A stretch of 62,255 bases of DNA from Bacteroidales bacterium OttesenSCG-928-B11 (GCA_030267125.1 JAJDJJ010000005.1:1-62255); one strand, 5' to 3'; shown: positions 27,483 through 36,295, counted from the first letter of the stretch. A program made the numbers and translations. Notes: generated from the letters alone by a model not told the origin.

Positions 27483-28268
27483 TTATTTCCACCATTGTTC
27501 TTGCTCCTTTTGTCTTGCTTTTATAACCTCCTGCGTTTTTGGATATGTTTGCCAAGCAAGTTTATAGTTTTCCCATCCATTTTTCACATATTTTTCATCA
27601 ACACAAAACTCTCCTGCCCCACTATCCAAATCCCCGCTTTCTGGGATTCTATAATCCCCCCAATTACATTTCTTCACTGACTTTGTTTTATAACTTGCCC
27701 AAGTTCCAACAAACTGATTGTTATTAAATCCATCAGCCACAAACATATAAGAATCATATCGAAACATTCCGTTCAAGTCAATCAGAAAATTACTGGTTAA
27801 ACTTCCTTTAATGAAACCTGGAAATTTTGTCTTTTTATCTTCATATAAAACAACATCACATTTAGTATACCCAAATTTCATCAATGTGTCTTCGTTACAA
27901 CAAACCCAATCGGGATTATCATACAATTTTGCATTTTTAATTGTTATCGTTCCTTGAAACTCGCAAATATTATTTTCAACTTTAGTTTTTCCATACGCAA
28001 AATATTCGTAAGGATTTGATTGATTTTGAATTACTGAAATAAAATGGATCTCAAAACGTTGAAAATCATCTCCAATAAAACCCAAAATTTCGGATTGCGG
28101 TATTTTCCCATTTTCATCAACAACAATTGAATCAGCTGTCAAAACCACTGATAAATCATAATCCTTCATGTGAATAAAGAAATCTCTTTCTTGTATTTCT
28201 AATTCTTGTGCAAACACCTGCCCTATCAAAAAAACAGTTGTAAAAACTATTACAATACTTTTTCCCAT
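27483..28268 (-). CDS. Unknown secreted protein
   Basis: This 261-residue protein has a signal peptide (MGKSIVIVFTTVFLIGQVFAQ, cleavage after residue 20). The mature part is rich in F, Y, N and acidic residues and contains seven cysteines, including adjacent C-C in DWVCCNED; it is probably beta-strand-rich. It ends with a charged, Q/K-rich tail KARQKEQEQWWK. The gene is visibly more AT-rich than its neighbours glmM and pepP. It lies alone between gaps of 117 and 179 bases, and no -7 box was found. The AT-richness and lack of family suggest a lineage-specific or acquired gene. Function unknown. Confidence 0.6.
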   Translation of the reverse strand: MGKSIVIVFTTVFLIGQVFAQELEIQERDFFIHMKDYDLSVVLTADSIVVDENGKIPQSEILGFIGDDFQRFEIHFISVIQNQSNPYEYFAYGKTKVENNICEFQGTITIKNAKLYDNPDWVCCNEDTLMKFGYTKCDVVLYEDKKTKFPGFIKGSLTSNFLIDLNGMFRYDSYMFVADGFNNNQFVGTWASYKTKSVKKCNWGDYRIPESGDLDSGAGEFCVDEKYVKNGWENYKLAWQTYPKTQEVIKARQKEQEQWWK

Positions 28269-28385
28269 TGTTTTATTGTTTTATCGTTTTTATTTTACAA
28301 TGTCGTTTTGAATTGCCTAGAACATACATCTCTCCATGCCATCAACTTCACCTTTCCATTAACAATCAGATGATTATCGCATTAA

Positions 28386-29780
28386 TCAGTTGGAATGGAT
28401 AAATTCCCGAATGTCAATTTTGATTTTATTGACAATATTTTCCGCCGTACTCTCATTCAATGCTTCGACATAAATCCGAATGATCGGCTCGGTGTTTGAC
28501 GTGCGCAAGTGTACCCAATAGTCTTCAAAATCGATCTTTACTCCATCAATTGTCGTGACTTTCTGGTTTTCATATTTTTGGGCAATATAATTCAGAATAC
28601 CATGTATATCCATGTCGGGGGTGAGCTCGATTTTATTTTTGGATATATAGTAATTGCTGTAATTCCGGCGCAACTCGAAACAATCTTTTCCTGATTTCGC
28701 CATGTATGTAAGTATTAGTGCGATGCCCACTAATGCATCCCGCCCATAATGAAGTTCGGGATAGATAATGCCGCCGTTGCCCTCGCCACCGATCACCGCA
28801 CCTACCTCTTTCATCATCTCTACCACATTTACTTCGCCGACCGCTGATTTAGAACATTTTACATTATATTTAACACAGAGATCGTCCAACGCTCTGCTGG
28901 AACTGAGGTTGGAAACCGCAGGCCCCGTCTTATGTTGTAACACATAATCAGCCACAGCGACTAACGTATATTCTTCGCCGAACATTTCACCGTTTTCCAT
29001 CACCATCGCCAGCCTGTCCACATCGGGATCTACCACAAAACCGATTTGGTAGTCTTCTTTTTGAATTTCACGGGAAATGTCGTACAGATGTTCGGGCAGT
29101 GGTTCGGGGTTGTGGGCGAAAACGCCGGAAAGATCACCGTTAAGCAGTTTGATTTTTGTGACACCTAATCTTTCGAGAAGTTTGGGAATCGCAATGCTGC
29201 CGGTTGAGTTCACGCAGTCGGCAATAATTGAAAAATTTGCTTGGCGCACAGCATCAGCATCCACTAAATTCAACGCCAAAATGGCATCGATATGACGATC
29301 GATGGCATCATCCATTTGAGTATACTGCCCAAGTTGTCGCACTTCTGCAAATTCGATATCTTCATTTTCTGAAAGTTCCAGTAATCGTTGCGCGTCACTG
29401 TTGGAGATAAACTCCCCTTTGTCGTTGAGCAGTTTCAGCGCATTCCATTGGATGGGGTTGTGGCTGGCGGTGAGTATGATCCCTCCATCAGCTTTTTGCT
29501 GGATTACCGTCATCTCAACGGTCGGCGTGGTGGAAAGTCCCACATCGAGGATATTCACGCCTAAGCTCTGTAAAGTTCCACAAACCAACTTGTTAACCAT
29601 ATCACCAGAGATGCGGGCGTCGCGGCCCACTACTAAAGTGAGCGGTTTTTCCTGTTTTTTTTCTTTTAAAAAAACGACAAAAGCAGAAGTGAATTTGATA
29701 ATATCGACAGGAGTAAGATTCTCTCCGGACTTTCCACCAATCGTTCCGCGTATTCCGGAGATAGATTTTATTAATGTCAT
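28386..29780 (-). CDS. glmM: Phosphoglucosamine mutase-type phosphohexomutase
   Basis: A 464-residue alpha-D-phosphohexomutase. The catalytic phosphoserine lies in GGIILTASHNPIQWNALK (about residues 95-112); the metal loop is DPDVDRLAMV (near 243-252); the sugar loop is GGEGNGGIIYPE; and the phosphate loop is RTSNTEPIIRIYVE near the end. The opening LIKSISGIRGTIGG is the pattern of the GlmM group in Bacteroidetes. GlmM turns GlcN-6-P into GlcN-1-P for UDP-GlcNAc. A second family member, of phosphomannomutase/phosphoglucomutase type, lies at 44724-46067, so the split of duties supports glmM here, although substrate cannot be proved from sequence. Confidence 0.85.
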   Translation of the reverse strand: MTLIKSISGIRGTIGGKSGENLTPVDIIKFTSAFVVFLKEKKQEKPLTLVVGRDARISGDMVNKLVCGTLQSLGVNILDVGLSTTPTVEMTVIQQKADGGIILTASHNPIQWNALKLLNDKGEFISNSDAQRLLELSENEDIEFAEVRQLGQYTQMDDAIDRHIDAILALNLVDADAVRQANFSIIADCVNSTGSIAIPKLLERLGVTKIKLLNGDLSGVFAHNPEPLPEHLYDISREIQKEDYQIGFVVDPDVDRLAMVMENGEMFGEEYTLVAVADYVLQHKTGPAVSNLSSSRALDDLCVKYNVKCSKSAVGEVNVVEMMKEVGAVIGGEGNGGIIYPELHYGRDALVGIALILTYMAKSGKDCFELRRNYSNYYISKNKIELTPDMDIHGILNYIAQKYENQKVTTIDGVKIDFEDYWVHLRTSNTEPIIRIYVEALNESTAENIVNKIKIDIREFIHSN

Positions 29781-29851
29781 AAATAGATTTTATAATTATA
29801 GATTTATCGCTTTTTTTTAACGATTAATATCGTGTTTTAGTTTAGTAAGTA

Positions 29852-30988
29852 TTATTCTTGAACAGGGACGGCTGTATTGCACAAACTTTTGATCATGGCG
29901 GCGAACCTCCCTTTGACGATGATGTCGTGTTCGTATGGCGGGTCGGTGACGAGCAGCAATGTTTCTTTAGCGACAATTTCATTGGCATTCGCATTCAATG
30001 GGTCTTCTATCAATTCGCTGATTATTGACTCAAGCTCATCCGGTTCCTCTTCCCATTCCTCTTCCTCGGTTTCAACAACCCTATAACCTTTGATGGCGTC
30101 GTATGCCACCATGAGTGTCGGGGTTACTTGTAAGATCACCAATTGATCTAACCAAAGGCTGGTTTCGTAAAAATCGTCCGTGCACCGGATTTTATTGCCG
30201 TTTTTAACAATCACGTCTATGCCGTTGTTGTTTTTCTTGATAAAAGTCACGATATTTTGATTCAACTTCTGTGGAGCACTGCCATTGTAAAAAATAAGGT
30301 AGACTGTTTTTTCCAACCCTTTTACATACTCCACATTTTTGCGTAATTTTCCACGGGAATCATAAAACTCCCATGTTCCGGTTTGGACATTTTGGTGGAA
30401 AATTCCGCGGGAGGCGGGGATGTTCCCCACATAGTAAGTTTCTGTCATGCCGTTCCGTTTTCCATTGATATAAGGCGTGGAGCTCTTGATGTCACCTGTG
30501 GTATAATACTCTTTTTGTTCTCCGTGTAAAACACCGTCTCGATATGCTTCCTCCAGGAGCAAGATGCCGGTTTGCGAGGAGTAAGTCTTCCAGTCGCCAT
30601 CTGGTGTTCCATTTTTATAACCTTCTATTTTTACCAATTTACCGGCATTGGAATAATACCTCCACTCGCCGTCTTTCCGTTGATCGATGAAAATGCCTTC
30701 CGCCGATTTTTGACCGTTTTTATGAAATAATGAGCACTGAACCCGATGCGTTCCATTTAAAAAATTGCTGATGCTTTTGCGAGATCCGTCTGAGTGGTAA
30801 TATGTGAACTCGCCGACAGGAACGTCTTTATTGAAACGTCCCTCGTAAATCAATTTCCCATTCTCTATTTTTTTCCAGTATCCGATCTTTTTTCCTTGCG
30901 CATCGGTTCGGTTCAACGTGTCTTGACCAAAAACAGTGCACATGCTAAAAATAAGGGTGATAATGATAGCGACTCTCTTGATTGTCAT
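29852..30988 (-). CDS. YwqK/MORN-repeat secreted protein
   Basis: A 378-residue protein with a signal peptide (MTIKRVAIIITLIFSMCTVFGQ) and about seven repeats of the toxin-antitoxin-associated YwqK/MORN type, roughly residues 25-230: G-x-W-x-x-Y/Y-Y-x-x-G-x-x-x-x-x-x-x-Y-x-x-G-x-x-x-G. Examples are GEFTYYHSDGSRKSISNFLNG and GEWRYYSNAGKLVKIEGYKNG. The remaining part (about 235-378) is not recognised and has a very acidic stretch EEEEWEEEPDELE. I start it at the ATG at 30986-30988. The longer frame up to 31084 would include the -7 box at 31008-31015 and would place residues before a perfect signal peptide. Likely envelope protein of unknown role. Confidence 0.7.
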   Translation of the reverse strand: MTIKRVAIIITLIFSMCTVFGQDTLNRTDAQGKKIGYWKKIENGKLIYEGRFNKDVPVGEFTYYHSDGSRKSISNFLNGTHRVQCSLFHKNGQKSAEGIFIDQRKDGEWRYYSNAGKLVKIEGYKNGTPDGDWKTYSSQTGILLLEEAYRDGVLHGEQKEYYTTGDIKSSTPYINGKRNGMTETYYVGNIPASRGIFHQNVQTGTWEFYDSRGKLRKNVEYVKGLEKTVYLIFYNGSAPQKLNQNIVTFIKKNNNGIDVIVKNGNKIRCTDDFYETSLWLDQLVILQVTPTLMVAYDAIKGYRVVETEEEEWEEEPDELESIISELIEDPLNANANEIVAKETLLLVTDPPYEHDIIVKGRFAAMIKSLCNTAVPVQE

Positions 30989-31007
30989 TTCTTGAAAAAT
31001 TAGGATG

Positions 31008-31015
31008 CAAAAATA
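31008..31015 (-). promoter_or_regulatory. -7 promoter box TATTTTTG (minus strand)
   Basis: The plus strand reads GCAAAAATA. It lies 20 bases upstream of the preferred start of the YwqK-type gene and inside the longer frame, which argues for the shorter start. Confidence 0.6.
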
Positions 31016-31049
31016 CGGAAAAAGCATGAAGAAGGAAAGGACGGAAAGA

Positions 31050-31081
31050 CAAAGGTCTGGGCAGGATATCCCAAACCTTTG
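31050..31081 (-). terminator. Hairpin after PfkB-kinase gene
   Basis: Arms CAAAGGT-C-TGGG (31050-31061) and CCCA-A-ACCTTTG (31070-31081) pair with one internal mismatch around an eight-base loop. It is just 3' of the kinase gene on the minus strand. No strong T-run follows, so termination is only possible. Confidence 0.4.
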
Positions 31082-31108
31082 CATTGAAGTTTAGAAAAGA
31101 TCAATCAA

Positions 31109-32080
31109 CTAACTATTAATCATTAATCTGACTTCCGCCCATTGCTGGTCGGATAGTTTTGCTCCCGTGGTTTCCACTAATTTGGCGGAGAGCATGGAGG
31201 CAAGCTTGCCCGTCTCTTCTACGGGGAGATTTTTCATAAGTCCGTATAAGAATCCTGCGGCGTAGATGTCGCCGGCGCCGTTGGTATCGATGCAGTTGGC
31301 GGGTTGCGGCGGGATGGCGGTCACTTTGCCGTGAACGCTGGCCAACGAGCCGCGACAGCCTATCTTCACCACAGCCACTTCGCAAAGTTTCGATAGCTCT
31401 TCTAATGCCTCATATTCCTCTTTGCCGGTGAACGCCTTCGCTTCCTCCTCGTTGGCGAAAATAATATCCACATACTCCTCCAACAGCATGTGGATGAAAT
31501 CGCGGTTCGTCTCCACGAGGTTATAGCTGGCCATATCCATCGCAATCTTCAGGCCATGCTCTTTGGCATATTGACACACTTTCAGAATTAGGTCGCGATT
31601 GAAGATGAGGTAGCCTTCTACTAATATATAATGGTAATCTTTGAAAATCTCTTTCCTGATCTCCTCGGGAGTCATCATAGCGGCGGCGCCGAGGTAGGTG
31701 GCGAAGGTGCGTTCGGCATCGCTAGTCATCAGCGTGGTGGCAATGCCGGTGTCAACATCGGTGTAGATCAGGTGGTCGTTGACATTGCTGTTTTGAAGAT
31801 CCGATGAAAAAAATTGTCCGGCATTGTCTTGGCTGATTTTGCCGATGAAACCGGTTTGCACGCCTAATCGCGCCAGCCCGTGGATAGTATTTGCCGTGGA
31901 ACCGCCTGAAGCAGTGACCTGTCGCATCTCGCTGATGGCATTGTGCAACGACCGTTTCGTTTCACTGTCGATCATCTCCATGCCGCCTTTTTTCAGCGAA
32001 AACCGATCAAGAATATCCTCCTTCTCGATGTTAACAATGATATCTACCAATGCGTTTCCTATTCCGATAATTTTACTCAT
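31109..32080 (-). CDS. PfkB-family kinase (adenosine kinase-like)
   Basis: A 323-residue ribokinase-fold sugar/nucleoside kinase. The N-terminal GGSTANTIHGLARLG (about 58-72) is the PfkB signature 1, and CIDTNGAGDIYAAGFLYG (about 265-282) is signature 2 with the catalytic Asp of GAGD. The opening GIGNALVDIIV and the KGGMEMID segment are those of the adenosine kinase-like group common in Bacteroidetes. Phosphorylation of adenosine or a related nucleoside is likely but the substrate is not certain. A variant -7 box lies at 32117-32124. A coding remnant lies just upstream on the same strand (32136-32240). Confidence 0.85.
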   Translation of the reverse strand: MSKIIGIGNALVDIIVNIEKEDILDRFSLKKGGMEMIDSETKRSLHNAISEMRQVTASGGSTANTIHGLARLGVQTGFIGKISQDNAGQFFSSDLQNSNVNDHLIYTDVDTGIATTLMTSDAERTFATYLGAAAMMTPEEIRKEIFKDYHYILVEGYLIFNRDLILKVCQYAKEHGLKIAMDMASYNLVETNRDFIHMLLEEYVDIIFANEEEAKAFTGKEEYEALEELSKLCEVAVVKIGCRGSLASVHGKVTAIPPQPANCIDTNGAGDIYAAGFLYGLMKNLPVEETGKLASMLSAKLVETTGAKLSDQQWAEVRLMINS

Positions 32081-32116
32081 AAATTGGACTGTTTAAATGT
32101 TTTTAAAATATGGCCG

Positions 32117-32124
32117 CGAAAATA
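32117..32124 (-). promoter_or_regulatory. Variant -7 box TATTTTCG (minus strand)
   Basis: The plus strand reads CGAAAATA, preceded by G, at 37 bases from the kinase start codon. It is the same one-base variant as found before gyrA. Confidence 0.4.
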
Positions 32125-32135
32125 AGACAATCCGC

Positions 32136-32240
32136 TTAATCTCGTTTGGGAATCTCCATATAGACTCTGAAACCTACAGCTACATCCGGTTTTTCGTAGT
32201 GTGTTTTTGAAGTGATACACGAATTGTATTTCGTTGATTT
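32136..32240 (-). pseudogene. C-terminal remnant resembling a SUMF/FGE-type protein
   Basis: On the minus strand a 34-codon open stretch ends with TAA at 32136-32138 and reads ...THYEKPDVAVGFRVYMEIPKRD. The GFRV segment close to a C-terminus is the usual ending of formylglycine-generating-enzyme (SUMF) and GldK/GldJ-like proteins. Upstream the frame meets a stop at 32241-32243, and no longer coding stretch was found. I read it as the surviving tail of a decayed gene. The family resemblance rests on a few residues only. Confidence 0.3.
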
Positions 32241-32370
32241 TCAGTATTTTTATATAGTAATATACTCCTCATGTAACATCTTCGCCACATTGCCGGATAT
32301 GTTGTAAATGGCAAAACTATTTCAATGTATTATTCTTGAAAAATGGAATAAAAAGAGTTGAAGACAATCT

Positions 32371-32425
32371 CTAAAACCTTAGTGTTTTTTGTGTAAATCT
32401 TTGCGGATTCGGCGGTTAAGAAAAT
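32371..32425. repeat. Diverged copy of dispersed CTTTGCGG...GGTTAAG element
   Basis: Contains AACCTTAGTGTTTTTTGTG, ATCTTTGCGG and GGCGGTTAAGAAAAT in that order, the same words as the pair at 12081-12190. Imperfect; borders uncertain. Confidence 0.45.
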
Positions 32426-32531
32426 AGTTTAGTTGAATTACATGAAATTTGTCGTATATAATTTTCATTGTACCTTCAAAAAAAGAGTTAATCGAAAAGC
32501 CCTCCTCTCACTGTCAAAAGCTAAATTGTTT

Positions 32532-32539
32532 TATATTTG
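32532..32539 (+). promoter_or_regulatory. -7 promoter box TATATTTG before efflux unit
   Basis: An exact TAnnTTTG followed by CGCG, 21 bases before the ATG at 32561. It overlaps an in-frame TTG at 32537, which rules that codon out as the start of the adaptor gene. Confidence 0.65.
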
Positions 32540-32560
32540 CGCGTTTTCAAAAGAAAAGCT

Positions 32561-33466
32561 ATGAATTTAAAAATGAAATACTTGCTATTAATATTTGTCG
32601 GGATTTTGTTCCTTGGCGCATGCAATAACAAAAAAGACAGCGCGGATGCTTACGGGGTTTTTGAAGCCACGGAGATCATCGTCTCGGCAGAGAATAATGG
32701 CAAGATGTTGGTATTCAATGCGGAAGAAGGCGGTATTTATCAAAAAGGGCAAGAATTGGGAATTATTGATACATTTCAATTCTATCTGCAAATCAAACAA
32801 TTAGAGTCTTCGATACGGGCTGCTATGGCTCGTCGTCCTGACATGCCTACACAAGTGAGTTCGTTGCAAGAGAAGCTGACGGCGTTAGAGAAAGAACGTA
32901 TCAGAACAGCCAATTTAGTGGGTGTGAATGCAATAGAAGCAAAGCGCTTGGATGATGTGGAGGCTGAAATCACCATTACCAAAAGCCAAATCGAAGCTAC
33001 CAAATCAAATCTGAATATGCAGTCGCAATCGATCTTGGAAGAGGTGGAGGCGATGCGTTTTCAGAAAATGCAATTGGAAGACGCATTGGCTAAATGTCGC
33101 ATTAAAGCGCCTATAACCGGAGTGGTGTTGAAGAAGTATGTGGAACCTAATGAGCTGGTTTTCCACGGAAAACCGCTTTTCAAAATGGCCAATATCGAGG
33201 ATATGTTCATCCGGGTTTATGTATCGGAAGATATGCTCTCATCGCTAAAGTATGGTCAGAAAACGGATGTTTTTATTGATGCGGAAGAGGGGCAGGAAAA
33301 GAAACTTGAGGGTGAGATTGTGTGGATTTCTCCGAAAGCCGAATTTACTCCCAAGATGATCCAGACCAAAAAGGAACGAGTAAACCTCGTGTATGCCGTG
33401 AAGGTGATGTTTAAAAATGACGGCAGTGCGAAAATCGGAATGCCCGGCGATGTGGTTTTTAAATAA
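32561..33466 (+). CDS. HlyD-type periplasmic adaptor lipoprotein of ABC efflux unit
   Basis: A 301-residue membrane-fusion protein. A lipoprotein signal ends LFLGAC (lipid cysteine at about residue 19), so it is anchored by lipid rather than a transmembrane helix. It has the lipoyl/barrel-sandwich halves (VSAENNGKMLVFNAEEGGIYQKGQ and IKAPITGVVLKKYVEPNELVFHGKPLF) on either side of a long coiled-coil hairpin (about 70-180), and then a beta-barrel domain. It heads a unit with two ATPases and two ABC-2 permeases (gaps of 5, -17, 72 and -4 bases). The set resembles YbhG/YhiI-type exporters. An outer-membrane TolC-type partner is not in the window. Start at ATG 32561, just after the -7 box. Confidence 0.85.
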   Translation: MNLKMKYLLLIFVGILFLGACNNKKDSADAYGVFEATEIIVSAENNGKMLVFNAEEGGIYQKGQELGIIDTFQFYLQIKQLESSIRAAMARRPDMPTQVSSLQEKLTALEKERIRTANLVGVNAIEAKRLDDVEAEITITKSQIEATKSNLNMQSQSILEEVEAMRFQKMQLEDALAKCRIKAPITGVVLKKYVEPNELVFHGKPLFKMANIEDMFIRVYVSEDMLSSLKYGQKTDVFIDAEEGQEKKLEGEIVWISPKAEFTPKMIQTKKERVNLVYAVKVMFKNDGSAKIGMPGDVVFK

Positions 33467-33471
33467 GGAAA

Positions 33472-34407
33472 ATGCAAGCCGTTGTCGTTGACCATATTAA
33501 CAAATGCTATGCCGATAAAGTAGCGGCATTGAGGGATGTCTCGTTCACTGTGAATCAAGGTGAGATTTTCGGTTTGGTAGGTCCTGACGGCGCGGGAAAA
33601 ACTTCCCTTTTCAATATCATGACCACGCTGCTATTCGCAGACACGGGTACCGTGACTCTGCTTGACAACGATGTGGAAAACGACTATAAAAAAGTACGTA
33701 GCATCATTGGTTATCTGCCCGGTGTTTTTTCCCTGTATCCTGATTTAACGGTAGAGGAAAATCTTCGGTTTTTCGCCACCATGTATAAAAGTTCTCTAAA
33801 AGACAATATGCCTATTATTAGGCCGATATGGGGGCAGCTGTCGCCGTTCAAAACACGGAAAGCAGGAAAGTTGTCAGGAGGAATGAAGCAGAAACTCGCA
33901 CTATGTTGCGCTCTTATCCATAAACCGGAGATCCTCTTTTTGGATGAACCTACCACCGGTGTGGATCCCGTTTCCCGTAAAGAGTTTTGGGATATTCTCA
34001 AGAGCATCCAGAAACAGAATATCACCGTGGTCGTTTCCACACCCTATATGGATGAGGCTACCCGTTGCGATCGCATCGCACTGATTCAAAATGGCGAAAT
34101 CATTAAGATAGATCCGCCGGTGAAAATTGTGAAAGAATTTAATGGCACCCTCTATTCCATTCGGGTTAAACAAATTTTCGAAACATTGGATGTGATGGAG
34201 AGATGCCCGATTGACAGTAATTTTTATCCTTACGGCGAATATGTACATGTGGTTTTTTATGATAAAGATACGACGACAATTAAAGAAAGATTTGCTGCAT
34301 TTTTGAATGAGAATGGAGTGGAATATACCGACATGGAGGAGATCGCTCCATCCATTGAAGATTGTTTTATCGAATTGATGGAAAGGAGGGATGGTGTTCA
34401 GTATTGA
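33472..34407 (+). CDS. ABC transporter ATPase (first of pair)
   Basis: A 311-residue ATP-binding subunit of the ABC-2/DRA group. Walker A is GPDGAGKTS (about residues 38-46), the signature is KLSGGMKQKLALC, and Walker B is EILFLDEPTTGVDP. A C-terminal extension (about 215-311) after the ABC core is typical of drug-export type ATPases. The Q-loop region reads IGYLPGVFSLYPDLTV. It starts 5 bases after the adaptor and its end overlaps the next ATPase by 17 bases. In enteric YhiH/YbhF the two ATPases are fused; here they are separate proteins. Confidence 0.9.
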   Translation: MQAVVVDHINKCYADKVAALRDVSFTVNQGEIFGLVGPDGAGKTSLFNIMTTLLFADTGTVTLLDNDVENDYKKVRSIIGYLPGVFSLYPDLTVEENLRFFATMYKSSLKDNMPIIRPIWGQLSPFKTRKAGKLSGGMKQKLALCCALIHKPEILFLDEPTTGVDPVSRKEFWDILKSIQKQNITVVVSTPYMDEATRCDRIALIQNGEIIKIDPPVKIVKEFNGTLYSIRVKQIFETLDVMERCPIDSNFYPYGEYVHVVFYDKDTTTIKERFAAFLNENGVEYTDMEEIAPSIEDCFIELMERRDGVQY

Positions 34408-35113
34408 TGTGCAGGATCTAATGAAAAAATTCGGCGATTTTACCGCCGTGGATCACATCACCTTCCAGGTTAAGCGTGGAGAGATTTTTGGTTTTTTGGG
34501 TGCGAACGGTGCCGGTAAAACCACCGCGATGAAAATGATGTGCGGACTGTTGCGTCCCACTTCAGGCAATGCCACCATTGCCGGTTACAGTCTTAAAACA
34601 CAATCCAAGCAAATCAAGAAGAGTATCGGTTATATGAGCCAGAAGTTCTCACTGTACAATGACTTGTCTCTTTTCGAAAATATGCAGCTTTATGGCACTA
34701 TTTACGGGGTGAAACCTGCCATTCTCAAAGAACGGATACATGATAGTCTCGAAGATTTGGGAATGGATAAGTATGCCAATAAATTAGTGGGATCCATACC
34801 GTTAGGTTGGAAACAGAAATTGGCATTTGCTACCGCGCTGCTCCATCAACCCGACATCGTTTTTTTAGACGAACCTACAAGCGGTGTAGATCCGATCGTG
34901 CGCCGAGAGTTTTGGGAACGAATTTATAAAACCGCATCCACCGGCGTAACCATATTCGTCACTACACACTATATGGACGAGGCGGAATATTGCGAACGGA
35001 TATCTATTATGTCGCATGGTAAGCTGATGTTGATAGGAACCCCCACGCAGATTAAAATCGACATGAAGGTTGATACGATTGAAGAAGTGTTCGGGAAATT
35101 TGTTAAAAGATAG
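34391..35113 (+). CDS. ABC transporter ATPase (second of pair)
   Basis: A 240-residue ATP-binding subunit with Walker A GANGAGKTT (about 36-44) and Walker B IVFLDEPTSGVDP. In place of the canonical LSGGQ signature it has VGSIPLGWKQKLAFATALL, so the first signature residues are SIPLG. Such a degenerate signature is common in one half of asymmetric ABC pairs. It overlaps the end of the first ATPase gene by 17 bases. It lacks the long C-terminal extension of its partner. It probably forms a heterodimer with that protein to drive the two permeases that follow. Confidence 0.88.
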   Translation: MVFSIDVQDLMKKFGDFTAVDHITFQVKRGEIFGFLGANGAGKTTAMKMMCGLLRPTSGNATIAGYSLKTQSKQIKKSIGYMSQKFSLYNDLSLFENMQLYGTIYGVKPAILKERIHDSLEDLGMDKYANKLVGSIPLGWKQKLAFATALLHQPDIVFLDEPTSGVDPIVRREFWERIYKTASTGVTIFVTTHYMDEAEYCERISIMSHGKLMLIGTPTQIKIDMKVDTIEEVFGKFVKR

Positions 35114-35185
35114 CAGTTATAGGCAGAATATGATTGTATTTTCGCAAAGACTGTGTGCGATCAGAGAAATAAAAAACATAACCGT

Positions 35186-36295
35186 ATGAAAGAATTGGGC
35201 ATGATATTGAGGAAAGAGTTTTGGCACGTCCTTCGCGACAAGGTCACTCTTTTTTTGGTGCTTTCGATGCCCATTATGCTGGTTCTACTCTTTGGATTTA
35301 CCATTAGCTCCGAAATTCGTAATGCCAAGATCGCTATTTTAGATCATGCAATGGATTCTCAATCGAAAAGCCTGATCGATAAAATATCGGCATCCGGTTA
35401 TTTCCAAGTTGTTTCATATCCGGAAAACGAAACGGGAATAGACCACGACTTCAAGAGTAAGGGCGCAAAATTAGCACTCATCATTCCAGCCCATTTTGAA
35501 GAGTCATTAGCGAAAGAAAAAATAGCGACCTTGCAGATTATCAATGATGTGTCGGATATGAATGTAGCTTCGTTGCTCAATAATTATATCCGATCGGTTA
35601 TCTATGACTTCACCTCAGATTACAACGATTTAGCCGATGATCCCGTCTTGTTCGATATCTCAGTGAAGATGCAGTACAATCAGGAAATGAACAGCGTGTA
35701 CATGTTTGTTCCCGGTATTATCACCTTGATTATGATTATCGTGACGGCACTTATGTCCTCCATCACGCTCTCCCGCGAAATGGAGACCGGCACGATGAAT
35801 ATGTTGCTAATCACGCCGGTGAAGAAAGTGTATGTGGTGATTGGCAAACTGATCCCTTACATGCTGTTGTCGTTTATCTGTACGATCATTATATTAGTAT
35901 TGAGTGTGTTAGTTTTTAAAATGCCGATCAGGGGAAGTTTGCTGCTGTTACTTCTATTGTGCATTATCTTCATGCTTACTTCTGCTTCGTTTGGATTAAT
36001 GATTTCGGCATTGGTGAAAACACAGTTAGACGCCATGATGGTTACCATGATGGGACTTTTCTTGCCCACGGTATTGCTCTCCGGCTTCCTCTTCCCGCTC
36101 GATAACATGCCCTATTTCTTCCAATTGCTGGCAAATGTTTTTCCGGCCAAATGGTTCATCATCGCCCTCAAAGATGTGATGATAAAAGGATCTGGTATTC
36201 AAGAGATTTGGCTTTATATGCTGATACTTTTCGGTATGGCTGTCTTCCTGATTGTCATCAGTCTTTCACGCATTGATAAAAGGAGGAAAAAATGA
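35186..36295 (+). CDS. ABC-2 type permease (first of pair)
   Basis: A 369-residue membrane protein of the ABC-2 group: one N-terminal helix (about 20-40, VTLFLVLSMPIMLVLLFGFTI), a large extracytoplasmic domain (about 45-170), then five helices (about 175-360). The conserved SREMETGTMNMLLITPV loop between helices 2 and 3 contacts the ATPases. Start at ATG 35186; a GTG at 35153 would add eleven polar residues in front of the conserved opening KELGMILRKEFWHVLRDK. Its TGA overlaps the ATG of the second permease (ATGA). Confidence 0.88.
   Translation: MKELGMILRKEFWHVLRDKVTLFLVLSMPIMLVLLFGFTISSEIRNAKIAILDHAMDSQSKSLIDKISASGYFQVVSYPENETGIDHDFKSKGAKLALIIPAHFEESLAKEKIATLQIINDVSDMNVASLLNNYIRSVIYDFTSDYNDLADDPVLFDISVKMQYNQEMNSVYMFVPGIITLIMIIVTALMSSITLSREMETGTMNMLLITPVKKVYVVIGKLIPYMLLSFICTIIILVLSVLVFKMPIRGSLLLLLLLCIIFMLTSASFGLMISALVKTQLDAMMVTMMGLFLPTVLLSGFLFPLDNMPYFFQLLANVFPAKWFIIALKDVMIKGSGIQEIWLYMLILFGMAVFLIVISLSRIDKRRKK

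Larger units (their letters stand above)
32081..32560. other. 480-base intergenic region before efflux unit
   Basis: Divergent spacer between the PfkB kinase (minus) and the efflux unit (plus). It contains the kinase -7 box, a coding remnant (32136-32240), AT-rich DNA with no further coding signal, a diverged copy of the dispersed CTTTGCGG element at 32371-32425, and the efflux promoter box at 32532-32539. Confidence 0.6.

Noticed and set aside
30989-31084. Longer N-terminus for the YwqK-type protein
   Set aside because: It would include the promoter box at 31008-31015 and put 32 residues before a normal signal peptide.
35153-35185. GTG start adding eleven residues to the first permease
   Set aside because: The added residues are polar and unlike the family start; the ATG at 35186 is better placed.
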